DNA from: JAGVMG01 sp964461105
GTDB taxonomy: Bacteria > Chlamydiota > Chlamydiia > Chlamydiales > Rhabdochlamydiaceae
Direction: 5' to 3'
NCBI GenBank assembly: GCA_964461105.1
Contig: CAYWSY010000072.1
Location: forward strand, 1-10,620
Length of the DNA stretch: 10,620 nt
Made by a program: the position numbers and the translations under genes. Shown here in pieces: positions 4,959 to 10,620 of this stretch. The notes beneath the pieces are model-generated. The model saw nothing but the letters and a program-made list of their open reading frames with translations. It was not told where the DNA came from and did no database searches. Position 1 is the stretch's first letter. Each line of letters begins with the position of its first letter.

Positions 4959-6080
4959 TTAGAGTTCGAGAAGAAGTCTCGTCGGGTCTTCTAAATTCTG
5001 TTTTAAGTGAACTAAAAATTGCACCGCTTCTTTTCCATCGATGATGCGGTGGTCGTAGCTGAGTGCCAAGTACATCATCGGGCGGATCACAATTTGATCT
5101 GCGACAACCACAGGCCGTTTGTTAATGGCGTGCATCCCGAGGATTGCGCTTTGAGGGGGATTGAGAATCGGCGTTGAGAGCAGTGAGCCAAAAACCCCGC
5201 CGTTTGTAATGGTGAAGCTCCCGCCGCGCAAATCATCGATGGAAATGGTTCCCTCGCGCGCTTTTTTAGCATAGGTTTCTAGTGCAGATTCGATTCCGCC
5301 GAATGTGAGCTGATCGCACCCTCTTACGACAGGAACCATTAATCCTCTTTCGGTTGAAACCGCCATACCGATGTCGTAGGTGTGCATTTGAACGATTTCA
5401 TCTCCCTCGATAAACGAGTTGACTTGCGGAATCTCCTTGAGTGCTGCGACGACTGCCTTGACAAAGAACGACATAAACCCTAAACGCACACCATATTTTT
5501 TTGTGAAATTCTCTTTTTCTTTGGCTCTGATTTCGATGATTGCCGACATGTCGGCTTCATTGAATGTGGTGAGCATTGCAGTTGTGTTTTTCGCTTCGAC
5601 AAGCCTTTGAGCGATGATTTTGCGCAATCCGCTCATTTTTTTGCGGGTAGATGATTCTGTTCGCGGCGCAGCGGAGGGCTGAGCTGGCGCAACTGAAGCT
5701 GGAGTGCGGGGAGGGCTTTTGAGCTCAGCTGCAAATTCAGGGAGCATCGTTCGTGCGCTGGGACCTGATGGCTCTTGTGGGGGAGGTTGAACTGCTGCAG
5801 GGGGAGGAGGTGCCACCACCGGCGCAGGAGCCGCAGTTCCTTGTACTGCGGAATCGACAGAGCCGATCACTTGACCAATTTTGACCGTATCGCCGACGTT
5901 CACAGTCCAACTGATCTGTCCCGCTTGGGGAGCATAGAGCACTTGGTTGACTTTGTCGGTCTCAAGCTCGATGATCTCTTCATCCGTTTTTACAGCGCTG
6001 CCGCTTGGTTTGAGAATATTTGAAACGATCGCCTCTGATACCGATTCGCCCATTGTGGGAATTTTAATTTCAACCTTCAT
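4959..6080 (-). CDS. sucB: Dihydrolipoyl succinyltransferase (E2o), no visible binding domain
   Basis: The product is the core of the 2-oxoglutarate dehydrogenase complex. It carries succinyl groups on a swinging lipoyl arm and transfers them to CoA. Of 373 residues, 1-77 form the lipoyl domain, with the attachment lysine K43 in ELETDKVNQ. Residues 79-144 are a Pro/Ala-rich linker, and 145-373 form the catalytic domain with FTITNGGVFGSLLSTP and SYDHRIIDG (H344, D348). E. coli SucB has about 405 residues with a peripheral-subunit-binding domain inside the linker. Here no such motif (SPAVR.L..E, GTG..GR.T..D) is visible, and the protein is shorter by about that much. ATG 6080 is chosen: AAAGG lies 6 bases upstream and only 2 bases separate it from the sucA stop. 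A TTG at 6086 would add two residues. It should assemble as a 24-mer. Confidence 0.96.
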   Translation of the reverse strand: MKVEIKIPTMGESVSEAIVSNILKPSGSAVKTDEEIIELETDKVNQVLYAPQAGQISWTVNVGDTVKIGQVIGSVDSAVQGTAAPAPVVAPPPPAAVQPPPQEPSGPSARTMLPEFAAELKSPPRTPASVAPAQPSAAPRTESSTRKKMSGLRKIIAQRLVEAKNTTAMLTTFNEADMSAIIEIRAKEKENFTKKYGVRLGFMSFFVKAVVAALKEIPQVNSFIEGDEIVQMHTYDIGMAVSTERGLMVPVVRGCDQLTFGGIESALETYAKKAREGTISIDDLRGGSFTITNGGVFGSLLSTPILNPPQSAILGMHAINKRPVVVADQIVIRPMMYLALSYDHRIIDGKEAVQFLVHLKQNLEDPTRLLLEL

Positions 6081-6082
6081 GT

Positions 6083-8788
6083 TCAACCTTTAAATGCTTG
6101 AGTGATGAATTGTTCATATTGTTTTTGATGCAACGCATGAGATCCTGCCGCTGGGGATGCGCTCCGCTCCCTTCCAACAAATTGAATGTTGCTGTGACCA
6201 AACAGCCTCTCAAGGAGGGGATGGAGATAATCCCAAGCTCCCATATTTTGATGTTCTTCTTGGACCCAGATCATGGGCGTATTTGGCGGGATTCCTGATA
6301 AAAGAGACTTAAGCGCATGTTCGGGGAATGGATAGAGCTGTTCGATGCGGATAATCATCACATCTGATCGATGTTGTTTCTCTCTTTCCTGGAACAAATC
6401 ATAGACCACTTTTCCAGAGCAGAGCAGCACTTTTTTAACAGAGGATGGGGGAGTTGGATCCGCTAACACCTCTTGAAAATGCCCTTGAGTAAACTCTGTT
6501 GTAGCGCTGATGCATTGAGGGTGGCGGAGCAGCGCTTTGGGAGTGAACACAATGAGCGGCTTTTTTGATCTATTGAGCGCTTGAGCGCGCAAGAGATGGA
6601 AGAATTGCGCTGGAGTGGTGCAGTTAGCAACCCGCGAATTATGATTGCCAGCGAGCTGTAGAAAACGCTCGATCCTTCCCGAAGAGTGTTCTGGACCTTG
6701 CCCTTCATAGCCATGTGGAAGAAGGAGCGTTAAATTAGAACAGAGATTCCATTTTTGCTCCGATGAGGCGATGAATTGATCGATAATCACCTGAGCCCCA
6801 TTGGCAAAGTCCCCAAATTGAGCCTCCCAGATCACAAGGGATTGGGGATAGGCCACGCTATAGCCAAAATCAAATCCCAGCACAGCGTATTCAGAAAGAG
6901 GGGAGTTATATGCATCAAACGGCGCTTGAGTAGGGCTGATGTGCGCCAAGGGAAAATATTTCTGATCTTTCACCTGGTCGACCCAGACAGCGTGCCGATG
7001 AGAGAAGGTTCCCCGCCTCACATCTTGGCCAGACAGACGTAAGTGGACCCCTTGTGTCACTAAGCTCGCGTAGGCCAAATTTTCTGCCATTCCCCAATCG
7101 ATTGCAGAGGTTTTGACCATTTCGAGACGATCGTGCAGCAGCCGTTTGATTTTTGGATGGCACGTTAAATCGGGAGGGATCGAAGTGAGGCGCTCGGCAA
7201 GAGAGGTTAGCGTCTCTTGGGAAAGTGCTGTAGAGAGTGCTGAGAGGGGAGTTTCTGGCACCTGCACCTGAGCCTCTCCTTTTTTTTGATCTTTGATACC
7301 AGGCGTATGCTCAAGTGCTTGTTGTAAATCCGCTTTAAATCTGTTCTCCAGTTCCGCTGCCAGCGCCTCATCGAGAACCTTCTCTCGAATCAGCTGCTCG
7401 CGAAATAGGGTGCGAATCGATTTCTTTGCTTTAATCAATGTATACTCTAGAGGCTGCGTGAAGAACGGCTCATCCCCTTCATTATGGCCATACTTTCGAT
7501 AGCACAATAGATCGAGGAAGACATCGCAGCCAAATTTCTGGCGGATTTGGATCGCGAGCAGCGCTGCACGCACACACCCTTCTGGATCTTCCGCATTCAC
7601 ATGAAATACAGGGGATCCAAAGGCGCGCGCCACCTGCGTGCAATACAGCGTAGAGCGTGCATCTTTAGGGAGGGTGGTAAAACCGATCTGGTTGTTGACC
7701 ACCAAGTGGATCGTTCCATGTGTGGTGTATCCGTTGAGCCGAGAGAGTTGAAGTGTCTCATAAACAACTCCCTGGCCTGCGAGCGCTGCATCTCCGTGAA
7801 TCAAGATTGGCACGACCTCAGCAGTTTTTGTTTTGTCCTGTTTGAGTTCCTGTTTAGCGCGCGCAATCCCTTCGACAACTGGATCGACAGCCTCCAAATG
7901 GCTCGGATTAGCAACGAGGGTTACACCCACTTCGCGTCCAGATCTGCACGTGAGCGTGCCCATAAAACCCTTATGGTACTTGACATCGCCGCTCCCCTCT
8001 GAGAGATCGGGCGTATAATAATCTTCAAACTCGTGAAAGATATGCGCATAGGATTTATTTAAAATATTCGCAAGCACATTGAGCCTTCCCCGGTGAGCCA
8101 TCCCCAGTACCACCTCGTTCACTCCAAGTTGAGCCCCTTGATTGATCAAAGCAGACAACATCGGAATGAGTGTCTCCCCCCCTTCAAGGGAAAATCGCTT
8201 TTGACCCACATATTTTGTATGGAGAAACGATTCAAAAAGCTCCGCTTTATTCAGTTCATGTAGGATTGTCAGTTTATCCTCAGAGCTCATCTCCAATGGA
8301 AAGAACGGCTCAATCTTCTCTTGCACCCATGTTTCCATTTCAGGGAACCCCAACCCCATGTATTCGATCCCAATCGTGCCGCAATACGTTTTTTTAAGTG
8401 CATCGATGATCTCAGATAACGGAGCCAGCGGTTGATTTAAGAACCCGCATGTAGGAAAGGATGCATTGAGCTCCTCTGGTTTAAACCCCAAACGCTCTAA
8501 AGAAAGCTCAATGGGCTCCTTGGCAACAGTGGTTGCAAGCGGATTAAACGCCGCCATGCGGTGGCCAAAGCAACGATAGGCATCAATGAGAAGGTAGATT
8601 CGCAGATCAGGGCTTTCTGCTTTTGCAGAGGGAAGTTTTGGGAGAATCGAAGAGGCGAAATGGACCCCCTCAAAAAAATATTTCCAAGAACTCTCCACGC
8701 TCGTTGGATCGTTCAAATACTTTTGATAGAGTTCCTCAATTGTCCCAAGATTAGCGAGATGAGCATAAGAGAAGGGATCTTGAACCAT
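6083..8788 (-). CDS. sucA: 2-oxoglutarate dehydrogenase E1 component
   Basis: This thiamine-diphosphate enzyme decarboxylates 2-oxoglutarate and succinylates the lipoyl group of SucB. It is the entry step to succinyl-CoA in the TCA cycle. The 901 residues are close to the usual 930. The N-terminus (LANLGTIEELYQKYLNDPTS) is the segment that in this family contacts E2. Visible E1o signatures are GMAHRGRLNVL (229-239), GDVKYHKG (267-274), NPSHLEAVDPVVEG (294-307), the ThDP/Mg motif from HGDAALAGQG (331-340) to NNQIGFTT (365-372), and YRKYGHNEGDEP (430-441). The C-terminal half is the transketolase-like pyrimidine-binding and C-terminal region (FGDFANGAQVIIDQFIASSE, LLLPHGYEGQGPEHSSGRIE). AAGGA stands about 7 bases before ATG 8788. 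It is the first gene of the operon, and its stop lies 2 bases before the sucB ATG. Confidence 0.98.
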   Translation of the reverse strand: MVQDPFSYAHLANLGTIEELYQKYLNDPTSVESSWKYFFEGVHFASSILPKLPSAKAESPDLRIYLLIDAYRCFGHRMAAFNPLATTVAKEPIELSLERLGFKPEELNASFPTCGFLNQPLAPLSEIIDALKKTYCGTIGIEYMGLGFPEMETWVQEKIEPFFPLEMSSEDKLTILHELNKAELFESFLHTKYVGQKRFSLEGGETLIPMLSALINQGAQLGVNEVVLGMAHRGRLNVLANILNKSYAHIFHEFEDYYTPDLSEGSGDVKYHKGFMGTLTCRSGREVGVTLVANPSHLEAVDPVVEGIARAKQELKQDKTKTAEVVPILIHGDAALAGQGVVYETLQLSRLNGYTTHGTIHLVVNNQIGFTTLPKDARSTLYCTQVARAFGSPVFHVNAEDPEGCVRAALLAIQIRQKFGCDVFLDLLCYRKYGHNEGDEPFFTQPLEYTLIKAKKSIRTLFREQLIREKVLDEALAAELENRFKADLQQALEHTPGIKDQKKGEAQVQVPETPLSALSTALSQETLTSLAERLTSIPPDLTCHPKIKRLLHDRLEMVKTSAIDWGMAENLAYASLVTQGVHLRLSGQDVRRGTFSHRHAVWVDQVKDQKYFPLAHISPTQAPFDAYNSPLSEYAVLGFDFGYSVAYPQSLVIWEAQFGDFANGAQVIIDQFIASSEQKWNLCSNLTLLLPHGYEGQGPEHSSGRIERFLQLAGNHNSRVANCTTPAQFFHLLRAQALNRSKKPLIVFTPKALLRHPQCISATTEFTQGHFQEVLADPTPPSSVKKVLLCSGKVVYDLFQEREKQHRSDVMIIRIEQLYPFPEHALKSLLSGIPPNTPMIWVQEEHQNMGAWDYLHPLLERLFGHSNIQFVGRERSASPAAGSHALHQKQYEQFITQAFKG

Positions 8789-8807
8789 GGGATATCCTTT
8801 TTATTTC

Positions 8808-8836
8808 GGTATATAGCAAAACGGGAGAGTTATCAA
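8808..8836 (-). promoter_or_regulatory. Candidate sigma-70-type promoter for sucAB-lpdA
   Basis: On the minus strand TTGATA is followed after exactly 17 bases by TATACC, about 20 bases before the sucA ATG. This would give a very short leader containing the AAGGA ribosome-binding site. The -35 matches 5 of 6 consensus bases and the -10 matches 4 of 6. It is the best minus-strand match I see in the divergent gap. Confidence 0.4.
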
Positions 8837-8896
8837 AAGAAAATTTTCCAAGCTTTTTTTTATACTCTTTTGATATCATCTCTATTGCATTTGGTG

Positions 8897-8925
8897 TTGC
8901 GATAAAACCCAGTCTGGGATATACG
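8897..8925 (+). promoter_or_regulatory. Candidate promoter for the CT053-like/hemW pair, with spacer palindrome
   Basis: TTGCGA (8897-8902), 17 bases, then TATACG (8920-8925), lies 32 bases before the ATG at 8958. The spacer contains CCCAGTCTGGG (8908-8918), an inverted repeat placed where a regulator could block polymerase. The bases just after the -10 are strongly G+C-rich (GGGGCGCCGGG). Such a discriminator is typical of supercoiling- or ppGpp-sensitive promoters. The hexamers match only 4 of 6 each, so confidence is modest. Confidence 0.35.
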
Positions 8926-8957
8926 GGGGCGCCGGGTAGATTAATAAGGGATAAGCC

Positions 8958-9431
8958 ATGAATGTAAAAAGCGAACGTTTAAAAAAACTCGAAACAGAAT
9001 TACAAGATTTGGAACAATGGCTCAAACTTGGGTTAGTTCCAAAAAAAGACTTGGAAAAACATCGAGAAGAGATGAGCCTGCTTCATGATAAAATTGGCGA
9101 AGAGAAGGAACGGTTGCGCTTCTTGAAGGAAAGCGGAGAGTTTGAAGAGTTTAGTGCTCCAAAACGCCCCGCTCATGGAAGGCAAGCCGTCCACGAGCCC
9201 CACAGTCTGCCTGATATCGACATTGCCGATGAGGGGCTTACCGATGCTGGCCTCGATATGGAAACAGAATCATTTGACGTGGAGGCCACCTCTTCCGGCG
9301 AAGAGGGGAATACGGAAGAAGGGGAAGATGAATCGACCCAAATCGAGGAAGAGGAAGAGGATGATCCCTTTAGCGATCGCAACCGCTGGCGCAGAGGGGT
9401 TTTAGAAGATCCAGACGCGAATGATTGGTAG
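8958..9431 (+). CDS. CT053-like conserved chlamydial protein, coiled coil plus acidic tail
   Basis: The 157-residue product has two parts. Residues 1-60 are a heptad-like, highly charged helix (ERLKKLETELQDLEQWLKLG, then KDLEKHREEM and KIGEEKERLRFL) expected to form a coiled coil. Residues 80-140 are a low-complexity acidic region ending in EEEEEDDPFSD, followed by a short tail rich in W, R and D. There is no signal peptide or membrane segment. Its place between sucA and hemW, and the VPKKDLEKH-type helix, match my memory of C. trachomatis CT053, whose function is unknown. AAGGGA lies 6 bases before the ATG. The stop overlaps the hemW start by 11 bases, so the two are probably translationally coupled. 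Partner-binding or scaffold roles are possible but not shown by the sequence. Confidence 0.85.
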   Translation: MNVKSERLKKLETELQDLEQWLKLGLVPKKDLEKHREEMSLLHDKIGEEKERLRFLKESGEFEEFSAPKRPAHGRQAVHEPHSLPDIDIADEGLTDAGLDMETESFDVEATSSGEEGNTEEGEDESTQIEEEEEDDPFSDRNRWRRGVLEDPDANDW

Positions 9432-10569
9432 CCAAGATATAGGGGATGTGAGTCTCTACATTCACGTCCCTTTCTGTTCTAAAAAATGTCCTTACTGTCA
9501 TTTTTTTGTTCTTCCCGATAAAGCAGTTCTCAAAGAGCAATACCTCCACTCCCTCTTCCAAGAGTGGGCCATGCACCTCCCTCGTCTCAAAGAAAAGCGG
9601 ATTGTTTCGATCTATTTTGGCGGCGGCACTCCCAGCAGACTCGATCCCGCAGAGATCGAACGCATCATGAGTTGGATCCATTCCAGCGTTTCTCTTGCCC
9701 CCGACTGTGAAATCACCCTTGAGGTCAACCCGGAAGACGCTGCCCCAGCCTCGCTCGCTCAGTGGAAATTGGCAGGAATTAACCGGATCAGCTTTGGCAT
9801 CCAGTCTCTCGATGATTCAGAGCTCATGACTCTTGATAGGCAACATTCTGCCCATAAGGGGATCCAAGCGATCCATGAAGCATCCCGGGCAGGCTTTACC
9901 AATATATCGATCGACCTCATGTACGACCTTCCCTATCAAACCTTAAGTAGCTGGAAGAGGACATTAAACGCCCTGCAAGAGCTTCCCATTACCCACCTTT
10001 CCCTTTACAATCTGACCCTCGAACCGCATACAGTTTTTTTTAAACGACGCGAAGCATTGACCCCTCATCTCCCCCTTCCGGAGCTTAGCCTTCAATTGCT
10101 GCAAGAGGCCTTGGTGACCTTGCCGCAGCTCGGGCTTGAGCAGTATGAGATTTCAGCGTTTGCACGCAATAAGAGCTATTCCCGCCATAATACTGGCTAC
10201 TGGACATCTCGACCTTTTTTAGGATTGGGTCCCTCAGCATATAGTTATTGGGAGGGGGCCCGATTTCGGAATGTCGCCCATCTCAATCGCTATACAGAGA
10301 GGCTGAGAGAGGGGCATTCCCCCGTTGATTTTCAAGAGAGGCTGACCTATCCACACAACCTGACAGAGTTGCTGGCCGTTCAATTGAGGCTAGTAGAAGG
10401 GGTGGATTTAAAGGCATTTGAGCAGCGGCATGGACAGCTTCCCGCAAGTGTCAGATCGAGCCTTGAGCAGATTCAGGTGCAGGGATGGCTTGAGAAGAGC
10501 GGGGATCAGATTCAGCTGACAGAGCAGGGCAGATTCTTTTATGACAGCGTCGCTGTTGCATTGATGTGA
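9421..10569 (+). CDS. hemW: Radical SAM heme chaperone HemW (often annotated hemN)
   Basis: The 382-residue protein has the radical-SAM cluster motif C19-x3-C23-x2-C26 in HVPFCSKKCPYCHFFV, then GGGTPS (67-72), EVNPED (101-106) and SFGIQSLDDSELMTLDRQH. True HemN coproporphyrinogen dehydrogenases have CxxxCxxCxC and are about 450 residues long. This one lacks the fourth cysteine, has HemW length, and shows the HemW-type HN..YW signature (HNTGYW, 256-261). In the family HemW binds heme and is thought to insert it into respiratory enzymes. Coproporphyrinogen oxidation is not expected of it. The ATG at 9421 lies inside the end of the CT053-like gene, with only a weak ribosome-binding site. GTG 9448, just after AGGGGAT and nine residues in, is an alternative start. 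The gene is probably expressed with its upstream neighbour. Confidence 0.92.
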   Translation: MIGSQDIGDVSLYIHVPFCSKKCPYCHFFVLPDKAVLKEQYLHSLFQEWAMHLPRLKEKRIVSIYFGGGTPSRLDPAEIERIMSWIHSSVSLAPDCEITLEVNPEDAAPASLAQWKLAGINRISFGIQSLDDSELMTLDRQHSAHKGIQAIHEASRAGFTNISIDLMYDLPYQTLSSWKRTLNALQELPITHLSLYNLTLEPHTVFFKRREALTPHLPLPELSLQLLQEALVTLPQLGLEQYEISAFARNKSYSRHNTGYWTSRPFLGLGPSAYSYWEGARFRNVAHLNRYTERLREGHSPVDFQERLTYPHNLTELLAVQLRLVEGVDLKAFEQRHGQLPASVRSSLEQIQVQGWLEKSGDQIQLTEQGRFFYDSVAVALM

Positions 10570-10574
10570 CTGCT

Positions 10575-10594
10575 CCCCCGCCTAAAGGAGGGGG
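10575..10594 (+). terminator. GC-rich hairpin after hemW, possible terminator
   Basis: CCCCCGCC (10575-10582) pairs with GGAGGGGG (10587-10594), with one mismatch, around TAAA, starting 5 bases after the hemW stop. The tract that follows (CTTCTAGGG) is not U-rich, so intrinsic termination is doubtful. It may instead be a stem that protects the mRNA end. Confidence 0.35.
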
Positions 10595-10620
10595 CTTCTA
10601 GGGATTGCTCCCAGGCCATC

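Noticed and set aside
7547..8002. 151-codon plus-strand frame opposite sucA
   Set aside because: It lies wholly antisense to well-conserved E1 coding sequence, with no ribosome-binding site or recognisable domain, so it is a shadow of sucA.
8561..8905. 114-codon plus-strand frame over the sucA start, with a hydrophobic end
   Set aside because: Most of it is antisense to the conserved sucA N-terminus, and the rest runs over the promoter gap. The hydrophobic tail comes from AT-rich promoter sequence.

Overview
The window most likely comes from a chlamydia-like bacterium (order Chlamydiales, probably outside Chlamydiaceae). The main reason is the arrangement hemW - small coiled-coil/acidic protein - sucA - sucB, which I recall from Chlamydia trachomatis (CT052-CT053-CT054-CT055). 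The short protein between hemW and sucA also resembles the CT053 family. In C. trachomatis, as I remember it, lpdA lies elsewhere (CT557); here it follows sucB, giving a complete E1-E2-E3 operon. The genus cannot be fixed from the sequence.

The right two thirds (about 3.54-10.57 kb) is ordinary, tightly packed core genome. On the minus strand sucA (8788-6083), sucB (6080-4959) and lpdA (4947-3547) are nearly contiguous and encode the three enzymes of the 2-oxoglutarate dehydrogenase complex, which converts 2-oxoglutarate to succinyl-CoA in the TCA cycle. The E2 subunit has a lipoyl domain and a catalytic domain, but the stretch between them holds no recognisable peripheral-subunit-binding domain. 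Divergently, on the plus strand, the CT053-like gene (8958) overlaps hemW (9421-10569) by 11 bases. HemW is a radical-SAM heme-chaperone-type protein, of the group often mislabelled HemN. The 169-bp divergent gap carries candidate promoters for both directions.

The left third (1-3540) is AT-richer, sparsely coding and full of relics. It holds: (a) two overlapping minus-strand genes for a secreted zinc-ribbon protein and a membrane-anchored protein; (b) three copies, in both orientations, of a roughly 50-bp sequence that reads as a gene 3' end (KI..RTLFK..stop) and flanks that pair; (c) a frameshifted plus-strand coding relic next to one copy; (d) a small helical protein of an 'NIGSEV' family, fused in frame behind a truncated DUF5674-like segment that carries an internal TAA; (e) a YafP-like GNAT acetyltransferase followed by a clear intrinsic terminator; and (f) a 152-bp palindromic MITE-like element with perfect 18-bp terminal inverted repeats and a 10-bp target-site duplication. 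The MITE interrupts a short reading frame that becomes open again when the element and one target copy are removed.

I see no rRNA, complete tRNA, CRISPR array or intact transposase gene. The most notable items are the MITE and the frame it interrupts, the DUF5674/NIGSEV chimera, the repeat-flanked two-gene cassette, and the E2o without a visible binding domain.
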